Positions 37,828 through 50,300 are shown, counted from the first letter of the stretch. The stretch: 64,000 bases of DNA from Dimorphilus gyrociliatus (GCA_904063045.1 CAJFCJ010000005.1:1953167-2017166); one strand, 5' to 3'. Program-made: numbers and translations. The notes: generated by a model not told the origin, from the sequence alone.

Positions 37828-39151
37828 CCTTTTATTTTATCTATTACAAACTGAAAGACTCCTGCAACTATTAGCACTACTGTTGTTTTAATTTTCTTTT
37901 TCTTCTTTTTCTTCTACTACTATTACTACAACAACTGCAATTACGACTCAAACTATAACAATTATTTAATATACTTCTTCTTCTTCTTCTTCTCTTCTTC
38001 TTCTTCTTCTTCTTCTTCTTCTTCTTCTTCTATTTAATTTTTTTTATGAAAAAGAATTATTATAGCTCATACACCTGCATTTTTTGCATTCCGGTCTTTC
38101 AGATGAAGAGAAAAAAAAAACAAAAGAAGAAAGAACTTAGTGGGAGTTAAAAAAAAGCTTCATTTATAATAAAAGGAAGAATAAAAGGACACTTAATAAG
38201 AAAAAGTTTCAAATGTAAACCAATAAACATATGACGGGTTGGGAGGGTTGGGGTAAAAGAGAACAAATATTGGGGTAAGAGATAATTTTTTGTGTCATTG
38301 ATAAAATATATTCGTGATCACATGATTAATATCGAATATAGAATGAGGAAAAGAAAGAAAAGACAACAAAAAAAATCGAGAATAAGGATTGATTTACGTA
38401 ATGCGAGCGAATTAGGTTTTGCGTTTAAACTGGTAAAAGGTCATCTCTTATTAAGCGCGGGAAAAGGATGCTAAAAGGGGGCGATGATTCCATCCTCTTT
38501 CTTTTTTAAGAAAGAATAAGAGAATAGGAATGCCTTGTGGTGATGAAACATTCGGTATTTAAAGAATAAATATAGTACTATTAGGTTTTTTGTAGGTGAA
38601 GGGAAAAGAGAATTGATAGAATGAGATATGAAAATTTATAATTTTATTAATATGCACGTAGATTTCTACGCTCAATTTAATGCCCCCCTGCCTTTATTAT
38701 ACACGCCTGAAGGAAGACTTTGCGCGGGAAATCAAGTTTGTCAACACATGAAAAGACAAATTGTAATGTCTCGGTGTTTGTCATTTTGTTTTCTCACAAT
38801 CTTCTATTAACTTGTATATATTATACACTCTTAACAGATTTAACATTTTTCCTTCTAATCTATTTATCTTATTCGCAAAAATTTCTCACTTTTTCCTTAT
38901 TAAAAACTTATATACGATAGATTTACAGAATTCCTTTGGGAAACTTTTATATTAATTCCAAATTTACTTTAAAGTTTAGCTATATCGCTATCCTTATTAT
39001 CATTATAATTGAAATGTAACGGTCATTTCATATTATATACAGCATATATATATATAAATATGGATTATGATACTTCATAATTATAATCGAAACACTTGTG
39101 TGCTTCCTTTTCTACGAAAAGCAAGAAGGTTAATCCTCTTAGAGTATATCT

Positions 39152-39186
<35 letters not shown>

Positions 39187-39520
39187 TACATGTATATATA
39201 TATAGCATACGTACGACGCGCAGTTTATATATGTATATATCATAGTATAAGTGTATATGTGTGACATTTATGAATGCTTTAATATATCTTCCAAACATAG
39301 ACGTGTATTTAGATTCATATTTGTATATACATACACTACATTTGCTACAACTAATAATTAAATTTTGCTGACAAATGCAAATTTTTTGTCTCCATTTGTT
39401 CGTATAGAAGTTTCTGTAGATATCTATAAAGATAATCTTAAGATCACATTTTAATATGATAATATTTATATATAGATCCATATATGTTGTATACATATAG
39501 ATGTATGTATGTATTTATTT
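37828..39520. other. 3' flank of the Hsp20-domain gene and intergenic DNA
   Basis: About 1.7 kb. Starts with a pyrimidine-rich 3' UTR carrying a CTT repeat. The rest is AT-rich with TA repeats near 39.05-39.25 kb. No gene seen. Confidence 0.5.
37972..38031. repeat. (CTT)n microsatellite in presumed 3' UTR
   Basis: About 60 bp of TTC/CTT trinucleotide repeat with one interruption, 145 bp after the stop codon. Confidence 0.95.
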
Positions 39521-39559
39521 AGTCAGGTAGTGGCGCTATCATGCGCGATCAGATTGAAA

Positions 39560-39612
39560 GCGTCACTCAGCCGTTCTGTTCGGGCGTCGAAAGGAGTCGT
39601 TTTCAAATAGAG
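39560..39612 (+). other. Non-coding first exon and promoter of the DLamide gene
   Basis: A GC-rich patch ends in a consensus donor (AGAG|GTAAGC) at 39612/39613. The partner acceptor (TTGTAG) ends at 40237, four bases before the ATG. The transcription start is not fixed; it probably lies at 39.53-39.57 kb. Intron is 625 nt. Confidence 0.5.
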
Positions 39613-40241
39613 GTAAGCGATATTAATTTCTAACCGCCTATAATACTTTAAATCCTTTTGTTCCTTTCTTTTTCGTCTATCTTCCATTTATAACCTATAA
39701 ATAAGCGTAAGAAATGATGAAATGATTTTTCTCCCTCATCCTTTGCTCTCCTTTTATACTTTATTTAGTTCATGTTTAAAGATACTCAGAAGCAGGAAGT
39801 GGAATAATATCTTATAAAAGTATCTTCTTTTCTTTATGTCTAAATTTGACGTTCAACTCTCTTTATGCGCGTATTATTTTAAGTAAGCGAAGAAGTTTAC
39901 GAAGTTATTAAGAGGAGGAAATGATAGGTAGATGCAGGGCTAAAAAAAGACAATTGAGGGAAGAGAGAGAATTTGATGAAAAAGAAAGCGGAGAGACGGA
40001 GAGAAAAAGGGAGAGAGGGGGAGGGAGTAAAATGAAAAATTTTTTACTGGGTCGTAAGATAGAATACATAAGGAAAAGATAAAAAAGGCAATTAATGATG
40101 GTAAAATTTTGTTTAAAAATGAATATCAAAGAGGAGTCACGCCAACTAAAAATCAAACATTCCTATCCACTAATGGAAAGTTTGTCTTGCTCTTGTCATT
40201 TATAACGAAAAAAGGCCTTATATATTGTTTGTTGTAGGCAA

Positions 40242-40514
40242 ATGGCGAAAGATTACAGCGCTTGTTTGCTTATCATTCTATTATGGAGTAGCTCATTAGC
40301 CGATGCTGTAAAAACGGAGTTTGACGACGTCTGGGATCCAAGCTATCATAGGGATCAGCCAGCGCTCGCTCAATACAAAAGATTCATGTTTAATCCGGAC
40401 TTGGGTAAGAGAATGTTTAATATGGATTTGGGTAAGAGAATGTTCAATAACGATCTTGGAAAGCGAATGTTCAATATGGACTTGGGCAAAAAAAAGAAAA
40501 GGGAAAACAACTAG
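40242..40514 (+). CDS. DLamide-type neuropeptide precursor
   Basis: 90 aa. Residues 1-20 or so form a signal peptide (basic start, LLIILLW core, ends LADA). After a 25-residue spacer and KR at 46-47 come four peptides, each followed by Gly for C-terminal amidation and a dibasic site: FMFNPDL (48-54), MFNMDL (58-63), MFNNDL (67-72) and MFNMDL (76-81), the last before GKKKKR. The mature products would be FMFNPDL-amide, MFNMDL-amide (twice) and MFNNDL-amide. The core FN-x-DL-amide matches the annelid DLamide family (Platynereis peptides end FNNDL-amide), where they are secreted from neurosecretory cells; the receptor is unknown to me. The precursor is short, with few copies. A polyadenylation signal AATAAA lies near 40593. 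Amidation and cleavage are inferred from the sites. Confidence 0.9.
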   Translation: MAKDYSACLLIILLWSSSLADAVKTEFDDVWDPSYHRDQPALAQYKRFMFNPDLGKRMFNMDLGKRMFNNDLGKRMFNMDLGKKKKRENN

Positions 40515-40620
40515 GTTGGTTGTTTTATATACAATATTTTTAAATTTTTATTCAATTTTTGATTACTTATCACATTATCGCTATTTTTAAGAATAAATAT
40601 TAAAATTAAACTAAAAAAAA

Positions 40621-40693
40621 CCGCCGTAAGCGTCGACGCCGCAAATTTGTTTGACGGTGCACGTTCGACAGAACGCTCTAGGCGGCGTCGAAA
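40621..40693. other. GC-rich inverted repeat just past the DLamide 3' UTR
   Basis: TCGACGCCGC at 40633-40642 pairs with GCGGCGTCGA at 40682-40691, a 10-bp stem around a 39-nt loop. The loop holds its own hairpin CGTTC-GACA-GAACG at 40661-40674. The island stands out from strongly AT-rich flanks. Identity unknown: structured RNA, promoter or decayed repeat. Confidence 0.4.
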
Positions 40694-41596
40694 CGTACTA
40701 ATCGACCCGATTTTTACAGGCTACAACTCTATTTCTGCAATCGTCTGCTTTGTCTAGTTGGTTATATATAAAAAATTCTTTACCCATTTTGTTCCACCTT
40801 TTTTCTCTCTTAAACGTAACAAATCACTAAAATAGTAATAATACTAATAATAAAAGCTTACACCGATGACCGAAAAAAATTCCCCTTTTGTTATCTCATT
40901 CTTTTTCGTCTATTTCCCTTTAAATTAACGATTAAGCTGTTAGACGCTTCAAAAGCCATCTCTGAAGAGCAAAGTGTCTGGTATCCGATCATTTTCATCT
41001 TTTTCCTACCTATTCTTATTCTACTTTTCCAATTTTCCCACATTTCGATTCATAAAAAAGTAGCCTTTCTAGTAACTTCGCTATTACCAATATATATAAA
41101 TATATATGTATATTTATTAATATAGCGTAAATATATATATATTAAAATTTTTAACAACGCCATCTTGTGACACAACGTGCTCAGCATTTTTAATTGAGTC
41201 AAATAGGTAATTTATTAACAACAAACTGTTTTTATCGCACAATGGTAGTCGTAATATTGTACTATAGAGACATAGGACTTCCTTAAAGGCAAGGATTACT
41301 AGCTACTACAAATTTGTAAACATTTTCCTGACTTTCTTTTTTTGTCTTGTTTGTCTATGCAAAAATTTTTTATTTCCTATCTCCTTTTTTTAATACGTAA
41401 AAAAAATACCGAGATTCCAGATGTATAGGACTAGCCGTGAAAACATTCCAAATATTTAATATGTTCCATATCCTTACTAAAGGCCTATAGACGAGTAGAA
41501 TTTTTGCAAGAATGAAAAAGTTAATTAAGGAGCAGACTAAACCGGAAGCAAATAATTTTAATAATCATTAGAGTCTACACACTTATATACGTACAT

Positions 41597-41601
<5 letters not shown>

Positions 41602-41636
<35 letters not shown>
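41602..41636. repeat. (TA)n microsatellite
   Basis: About 35 bp of pure TA repeat. Confidence 0.95.
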
Positions 41637-41637
<1 letters not shown>

Positions 41638-42504
41638 TGTGTAATAGTGGATGTATGTTAATTTATAGTGATAGACTATATATTATTTCCTGTATAAAGT
41701 CTGCAATGTGTAATACGACCAATTAAGGTGTTGGAAAGATATACTCCTCATTTGCGAAGGTGCGAAGGGAATAAAAAGAAGGAAATTAATAAGTTGTATT
41801 TTAATTAAAGATAATATTTTCATACTCTTCTTCGTACTTATTTTATGTAGGCAAGCTGTAATCTTATTTTATATCATATACTAATAATAATTTATATATA
41901 TATATAACCTTTTGAACGTTTCGTTCTCTTTTTCTTTCATATGTGCAGAGGAATTCGAATCGACTATAACAGTATCGCTTCCTTTTCCAATCCTTTTTAC
42001 GAGTTATTAAGAAACCTTTCAACGCCATCATATTTAACGCGTTCATTTGTGAAAATGGGAAAAAAACCAGTGCAACGCTTATCGGATTTCAGATTATAAT
42101 CTTCATTGAAATTATGATTATAATGCAGTACAGCTATTTGATTTTTTAACAAATAAACTGATGGCTCTAATTAGATTCATTTTAAATAGACTGTTCAATG
42201 ACATTTATAGATATTCTCACATTTTAAAGCAATTAGCGAGTCTTTTCTGTTTTCAATGGGAAATATGATAATGTAAGATATGTAGAACAAGAAGAATATG
42301 AAATATTCGTACAGAAATTAGAAACAAACAATAATGAAGTCGACAACAAACTGATATATAGTTTAGCAAATAAAATGGAAAGACAAAAATCAAAATATAG
42401 GAGATATTACATTCTCTATCGAAAAAAGTGATAAAATGTTAGGCCCGGAAAGAGAGAAAAGAGGAGGAGTAAAAGAGAGATAGCTAGACAGTAAAAGAAG
42501 ATCA

Positions 42505-45500
42505 TCAATTCATGAAGCCCTGACAGGAACGGGAGCCACATCGACATATAATCTTGTCGTCATCATATGGAAATCGGTAGTTGTACGTAATTTCTTCACC
42601 TTCTTCGATATCCTTCTTCGAGTAAATAATTATTCTTTTCTTATTTTCTGTCGGAACAACTCTAGCATTGCAATTAGGGGTACAAGAATGATTAATAAAT
42701 CTTGCTGCATTTCCCCTTTGAGCAGCATCAAGTACAAGAGTTTGGTCCAATCGAAACAAATAGCATCCTTTTCCCTCTTTTATATTTCTTCTCTCCCTAA
42801 CGTCGGCCACCGATGATCTGATGATTTCTCCAACATATTCAATTACCATTTCATCCTGTTTTATCGGCTCATCAGCGAATAATCCCCATTCGTGAATACC
42901 CGACCTGCCAAATCGCAACTTTTTCCTCGTCTATAGCGTTTAATAGAGAAAAGAAATAAGTGTTACTTGTTGTTTATATTTTATTCTTGTTACATAGCTC
43001 CCTTTTCTTTTATGAAGTATATACTTTCATTTGAAGCATATTACCTTGAATTTGTTGGTGAAACATCTCACTGATTTATCGAGTGTTTGGTGATTTTGCA
43101 CATTGAATGGAATACGAGTTGATTTCCGATTAATCTGAAAGTTTTTGTATAAATTATAAACATTGAAATCGTTACAATAGCAAATACTTTCTCCCCTCTT
43201 ACCTTATTCTCGTCTTCCTTCGCTTTTTTCTTTGTTATGAATTCTTTGATGAGGCGAGTTCTAGCGCATCCTTTATCCTTACCACTTAAGATTAATTGTC
43301 TTTTACAACTGTCTACTGTTGGGTCAGCAGTCTCACCCCAATGGGTACGTCTCAGCGGATAAAAAGTATTGGCTATTAGTAATCGATTGTAGGCAATCTT
43401 CAAAAAATTTATATCTTCTTGATCTATCCCAATTTTAAATGGTTCAGAGAGAATTTCTTTGTCCTCTTCCGGTTGACGTTTCGGAAAAGCCCTCAACTTT
43501 CGTGGACTGGATCGTCTCTTAGCAACAACTTTTTCCTTATATTTTTCACTTACATTTTTAACCTCCTGGTCTATCCTATCATTAATCGCCTGGGATAGAA
43601 AATGATAAAAACATATAATTCTTCTTAAAACTCAATTCACATTTTTATAGAGATAGATATCTTACTTTACTTAAAAAGAATATCAAAAAAAAGATATCTG
43701 TATTTCAATGTAAATTGTACTTAAATAGTTTACAACAACAAAAATAATTAGGTCTAGGAAAGAACGCCTTTGGCGTCTTTTTTTTCAAAGATCTCCTTAC
43801 CGGCCCACTTACGAACTGAAATACACCAAGCGTATAAACGGTCTGAACTAATTTGCAAGAAGATTTTCAACAATCTTAGTATACTTTTTTCTCTGTTCAT
43901 CATTAATAACAGAACTACTGAAAGTGAACCTTACCGATGTTGAATCGTCACTATAATCTGTTACAGAATTCCTCTTCTCAATTCCTTCTTCTGTTTCCTC
44001 CTCTTCACCGCTTACGATTTCTCCTTCTTCTACTTCCTCTTTATCGCTTTTACCTTCTCCTTCTTCTGTTGTGTAATACTGGATATTTTCATTTAGGACT
44101 TCCGAGTCGGCATCAGCATCTTCCTTCAATTCTTCCTTCAAATTTCTATTTCGGATATAATGAGCAGGCAAGATTTGAGTTACCAAACAAAATTTCTAGA
44201 TTAATTCTAAGAAAATCCAAGCAAACTAACCCATTAGATTTACTATTACCACTTTGGTCGTTAGCCTTATAGCTAGTTTCGTCATATGAATGAAATGGTG
44301 ATGACGAAGACTTTATTGCTAATGGTGCAGATGTTGATGGCAATAATTCTGAAGTAAATGTCTTCCGAAGGCTTGTATGATTAACATTTTGATTGGTATC
44401 TAAAATAGTTAAAATAATAAAAACTTAGACAATTGTTGAATCAGCACTTAGTTAATTAATATGTATCAACCATATGATTGTGGTAGCTTAGATTGATCAG
44501 ATGTTCCTCTCTGTTGCAAAATTTCTTAGTTATTAGAGCTTACGGGCTAGTAATTTTTTATGATATAGCACGTACAGGTACTTTAAGGGACCAGTTGTTT
44601 ATTAAGCTTACGATATCTCTATTTTTTACAGTATCCTCCGATAGAATGTTCTCTTTAGATTTGCAGCTAATATTTGAGTTGTTCCTTAAATCACACAATG
44701 AATTTTCTAGGGTATCATTATGAGCTACATTATCTGCTATTGAACTAGTCTGTAAAGTAATTAAGAGAATAAAAAAAGGAAAAATTCCAATTTTAATTGA
44801 CAAAAAGCTTCAATTAAACTTTACATTTACAGCTCGATGATTTTCTGATGATTTGAGATCATGTTGAAAAGAGACACTGTTTAATTGATTGTCAGAAAAC
44901 CTATTTGCTATGGTTTCCGTTGTTTGGTTAATAGAAAGCTCGGTCCTGTCATCTCTTTTTCTAGGACTTTGCTTCGACCATAGGAAAATATCTGACTGAA
45001 ATTTGTAACATATACATTGTTGTATCAAGTGAAAATAACGAAAATGTCTCTATTGCTACCTTATTAGTATTTCCAATTTTATATAGAAAAGGCGGTAGAG
45101 AAGGTGATAATGGCAGGAAAGCAGGGAATATTTTTGATTGATAAGTTGATATACTACGTTGATTAGATTGTAAATTATAAGACGAAAGAAATGATTCCTT
45201 TCCTGTGGCTTCCTCATATTTTGCCCTTTTTGGACAAAATGATAAGTTAAGATTCTTACTGGGCTCGTAATAGGGTTGTCTTTCAATTAACTCCAATTTT
45301 GTTTTTATTATATTCTGTCTTTTAACACCTTTTACAAAAAAACATTTACAACAAATTAGATATTTTACAGATGGCGTTTATTTCCATCTCCTCCCCCTCC
45401 TACTGACTTAAATACGATAGAGGGAAAAGAGACGCAGCGATAAAGAATTTGGTTGTAGTAGTGTCATCTATTATGTAAATTGATTAGACGAACCTTTCGG

Positions 45501-45817
45501 ATCAAAGAATGCGCGAATATTCGAATTCCCAATTAATTTTCCAGAATATTTCCGAACAAACTGCCTAGCTTCAAATAAATATGCAAAAGTTATCTAAAAA
45601 TAATTAATTAATGAAGTAATTAATAGGAAAAAAAATTAAGATAATTTATACTTACCATTCCAACTCCTAAATGTTGATTGGTATGTGGATGATAAAATAT
45701 TTTAGATTCAATAACTTTTAAACCATCCGTAATGTCATTTAAAACTAATTGATCGAATGAGGTTTCCAAATCTGCTAACGTAACTTCTCTGTTCAACAAG
45801 ACCTTCTTATTTTCCTT
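42505..45817 (-). CDS. SETD1: SETD1-type histone H3K4 methyltransferase (COMPASS), 5' end unresolved
   Basis: Exons on minus: 45817-45656, 45593-45494, 45328-45060, 44995-44831, 44749-44612, 44510-44471, 44399-about 44227, about 44195-43935, 43815-43801 (a tentative 15-nt exon), 43589-43203, 43134-43045 and 42930-42505; about 740 aa plus a missing N-terminus. An RRM comes first ([14 protein letters not shown], then [12 protein letters not shown], ending FFDPKG), placed as in SETD1A/B. A Ser/Asn-rich and then acidic region follows. The n-SET region ([17 protein letters not shown]) contains GCART, aligned with the WDR5-binding Win motif GCARSE. The SET domain has [21 protein letters not shown] and ITYNYRF, and post-[16 protein letters not shown]. 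It should methylate H3K4 at promoters. It is less than half the length of vertebrate SETD1. ITYNY replaces the usual ITYDY. One intron would be only 31 nt, so that junction is uncertain. Confidence 0.85.
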
Positions 45818-47312
45818 CTGAAAAACAATTTAACTTACTTCAAAAGTTTATATATTTCAAATTTATGTTGGCTGTTACTGATATAATCGGTATATTCTTT
45901 ACTGAAGAATTACGCTGCCAACTTTCGCAGATATTCGCTATATATTTTCCCTCCATCATTCACTCTATCCATAGAGAGTTGGGAAAGCGTATTATCGTCG
46001 TATCCACACTACTTCCGGTCTAATGATGGCGCCATTACTTAATAATCTCTCTTAACCTACTAAATCCGAATAATTGGTTAAAGTTATAAAATTTATTTTA
46101 AATTTTCATAATTAACTTATATTTAAAGCAATAAAAATTAAATAATCAACTTAATAGATGAAATAAACTATATTTTTATACTTTTAGTAAATGAATGCGG
46201 TTGAAATGTCACAATGGCGTCTACGCGTTTTAGGCACATGTCATGCATTTTTACATTTTAAAAGTAAACTAATAGAAATCAAATTGATTGTAAATTATGT
46301 TTATTTATATTTATTTATTAATAATATGTTAATAAATCTTTTTAAATGAATGCAACGTGTATAATTCTTCAAAGTAATTAAAACAAAAATACTTTATAAT
46401 AAGTAAACTATTGTGTTCAAATTTTATAAATGTTCAATTCTATAGAAAATTGAATTTCTAATAAATAATAAAGCATTTTATAGCATTTATTTCAATCGTA
46501 TAATAGTTAAACATTCATGCAAGAAGTATAGAATAATGATTATAAATGATAAATAATATAAAAAAAACAACGTGAAATATTATAACGAGTGCAAAATAGC
46601 CAATAAATTGCACCAACAGGGGAGGGAGGGAGGGAGGGGTAAAGAGGTAGAATAGTGAAGAACGAGAAAGATAGGCAGAGAGATTATTGTTCTTCTCTAA
46701 TAAATAATATAAATAAATAGAGATAAACCATGTTAAAATTTACTTGATAGTAATTTTTTTTAAATATGAATGAAAAGAAAACTTTTCCGTCGTATTTCCT
46801 CTTTTTTTTCTTCTCTGAACAACACACTTTGACTAAGACAGTAAAACAAGCAAAATAAAAAACAATAAGATTTTGAACAGTGCGAAAAAATTACCCTGGA
46901 GAAGAGGACATATAGGCATATTACACTTTATTTATAAATCTCTCTAATTAGTATGTAATGTCTCTCTCTCTCTCTCTCTTTCTATCTATCTATCTATCTT
47001 TCTCTACTAGTGCTAGAGGAGGAAAAACATTAAATTAACAACAAAGAAAAAAAAAACAAAATAAAATGGCTGTTTAGTTAAATATTTTAAAAAAATGCAC
47101 CAAAGGAATACGTTATTAGGCTGCAGATTATAGCTTTTTCTTTTTGTATTTAATTTACTAATAGCAGAGAGATACAGCAAATAGGCATGTAATTTTAAAG
47201 ATATAGACAGTGAGAGAAATTTTGAAGTATTGATTAAGGCATAAGTTTTAGGGGACAGGAAGGAGAGATATTAGTAGTTTGGGTAGCTTTTAAGAAAAAC
47301 TTGTTGATTTGA
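45818..47312. promoter_or_regulatory. SETD1-like 5' region and EML1-like 3' flank
   Basis: The minus strand carries ACCGGAAGT near 46010-46020, an ETS-like site typical of promoters, and an ATG at 45972 (MDRVNDGGKIY) that could begin the SETD1-like protein, but I found no phase-consistent splice to the exon at 45817. The remaining 46.1-47.3 kb is AT-rich and includes the 3' end of the EML gene, a (CT)n run at about 46960-46979 and a G-rich block. Confidence 0.4.
46619..46639 (+). other. G-quadruplex-forming motif
   Basis: GGGG, then AGGG three times and a final AGGGG: five G-tracts of at least three separated by single A, on plus. Lies between the EML 3' end and the SETD1-like promoter, both on minus. 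Confidence 0.6.
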
Positions 47313-50300
47313 TCAAGCTGAAACATTCCATTGGAGAATTGAGGTATCTTTACCACCAGTTGAGAGCAGTTTAGAATCATCATGAACAAATTGTACATTT
47401 GTTACATGAGAACTATGACCGGAGAATGTGTGACAATTAGCCTATTTGAATGGATAATAGAAAGATTTGTTAAATGCTATTTCATATCTATAAGATTGAA
47501 AAAGAAAGATACTAACTCTTGGCTGATAGCAGGGATATCTAAAAAGATTAACTTTTCCAAAATCATCGGCACTAGCTAATAAGTTATGAGCTCTTGGAGC
47601 TCTGCAACATGCATTGATGTCAGTACCATCTGCTCCTTCGGGCCATATTCCTAAATAATTTGTTAATTACAATGTTGAATTATAACTGATTTAATAGAAT
47701 ACAAAAAAAATGATAATTACCGCAAACATTGAAGGCTAATGTGCAATTATTCGTTGCCCATTCGACGTCACGTAATTGGGATACACTTGAAATTTGCTTG
47801 CAATTTGCGCCGTTCCCTAATGAAAATATTACAATTTATTTTTAGGTGTTTAAAAAAAGAAAATGCCAACTAAATATTTCTACTAACAGTATAATATTTC
47901 ATAGTCTCCTGAGTTGGATTGCAAATACTGACTATCAACTGACCAATCAATATGTGTCACGAAACTGGAATGACCCTAAGAAAATTGTCACGATAGTAAT
48001 CAAGACAATTAATAATAATCAATGTAGTACCGAATGTACTTACAATACAACGACCAACTCTTGAATATTTGCGACCTTCTTCTGTGATATTATAAACATA
48101 AATGATGTTATCTCTACTTCCAACTCCTAAGTAGGCGCCATCTGGTGAAAAGGATAAGCACTCAATCTGCTCATTTCCGTCAGTATGAGATGAAATAATC
48201 TGTTGTGACGCAATTTCAAATACTATCCAACGACCAGAATTTAGTCCAATAACAAAGAAATTTCCATTTGGGTGGAAAATTGCGGAGTGGGCACCTTCTG
48301 GAACGCATTTTTGCCAAACAATTGAATGTTTATGAGCATCCCATAGGAAAACATTCTAAAAATGGAAAATTAAATTATACCATTATGGAGAAAGAAATTG
48401 TCAGTTGTATTTAAGATGTATAAATAAATTACTTTGTCCTCTCCTGCCGTTAAAAACTGATGCTGAGTTGGATGAACAGCCAAACCCCATAATTCTTCAA
48501 CGTGACCATAAACAACGGGACTCCATTGTAAATCGAAGGAACCCATAAGAATATTATTCTTAGTTGTTCCCACAATAATTTGCGATCCTTTTTCACAACT
48601 CAACATTCTAATAGATCCATAAACTTCGTCTAACTTTGAAGAAGCAGTTTTCTTATAATTAGCATCCCATTTTATAATATTTCTATCCTTTCCACCAGAC
48701 AAAAAGTTTCCATCAGGAAGAGAACAAATTGTAAACACGGTTCCATCATGAGCATTTAGTATGACATGTGAAATTTTATTCGTGCCTGAAAAAATTCGAT
48801 AGAACTTTTATATTAAAAGGTACGAAAAACAATCTTTCCAACATGGCAAAATTTGCAGTAGGAAATCCTTTCACACATTTATAAATAATAATGAGAAATA
48901 AATTGAATAAATAAGTGAAAACTTTAATATACTTCAGATATATAGAAATGATGAAAATATCTTTTTCTTTTTTTATCTAACTTTAGATACTAACAATCAT
49001 TAAAGTTGGTTATGTTAAAGAAAGTAAACAACCAAATATACATTTAACTATTCCTATATTATATAGTATATACAGTATATAATAAAATATATCTAAAAAA
49101 TTGTCTCATTTTTTTAAGGAGTACGTTCTAGGCCTATTGTTTACAATAGTTCCCCCTCTGTCAACACGAAAAATAATACTCTTTTCACGTTATAACTATT
49201 ATTCGATAAATATTTTCTACTAATACATAAATAGATTTAAGATTTTTGAGAATGTTAAATATCTAGGTCAAATTATCAATAGTTTATTCGGTTGTTTCAT
49301 TTTGTTATGATTATATTTCTCTACTTCTGTTTTCTTTTTGCAAAAGTTTAAATATGTATACTAATATACAGTATATATATATATATATATTTATTTAGAT
49401 TATTAGTTAGTTAGTTAATTAATTAATTAGTAATAAATTGAATATGGAATATATTAATTCTTGTGCAATAAAGGTAATAATTGAATTGATAACACAAACA
49501 CGCAAAAATCAAATGATAAAAAGGTAAAGTGAATAGTTTTGAAAATTTTTGTGCTTTGTCTTTCAAATGTAATTTGAATATTTTTTCCTAATAATCGTCT
49601 AAGAGATATAATATACCAGTTTATATATTAATTATATAAATATATAACTACAGAAACAAATAAGATAATCTACAACAAACATGTTGAAAAAATATTCCAA
49701 CTAAACTGTTTTACATTCGTAACAAAAAAAGGGGAGAAAAATGGAAACAAGCAAAAGGTAAGCCTACAAGACAAGCATTCTTACACCAGTATCCCTTACC
49801 TTGTTCTAATTGGGCTGAGATATAATTGAGGATATATATATATAAATTGTTTTGTTTTTTTTTTAAATATGGTCCAAGTTTAGTCTTTAATTAAACTTAT
49901 TTTATGTGTTAAATATACAAAAAATATCTTATTTAATTTTGTATAGTTTAAGGTGTTTTTCTATTTTTATAAATGTTATTAAACATAGTTGTGGCATATA
50001 AAATAAATAGAAAAAATTATATATACCTCGTCCCCATATTTGAATATTTCCATTAGAATCCCCCGACATAACATCACCATTCGAAGCGAAAGCAATACAA
50101 TTGACAAATTTTGGCTTCTCGTGTTTCTATTTAGATGAAAGGTAATATTATATAATAAAGAAAAATAAGTCTTTTTCATGTAAACATACTTCGTAGATTC
50201 CTTGTTTTTTTGTTAAAATATTATTTTCAAAATTCCAAAAGGAAATATGTCCTTTGCCGCAAGTCACAATAATATTTTTATCACCTGGATGAAAGTCACA

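Larger units (their letters stand above)
40515..42504. other. Intergenic region between DLamide and SETD1-like genes
   Basis: About 2 kb between convergent 3' ends. Contains the GC-rich island at 40621-40735, a CTCF-like core at 41158-41165 and a (TA)n run at 41602-41636. No exon could be supported. Confidence 0.5.

Noticed and set aside
43830-43936. Read-through of the SETD1-like exon past the donor at 43935 (tail ending KIVENLLAN)
   Set aside because: It stays open for about 30 codons but ends in a stop before the n-SET exons, so it would lose the catalytic domain; kept only as a possible short isoform.
45846-45972. Frame starting MDRVNDGG as the SETD1-like first exon
   Set aside because: Interrupted by TAA, and only an implausible 21-nt intron would join it to the RRM exon; left unassigned.
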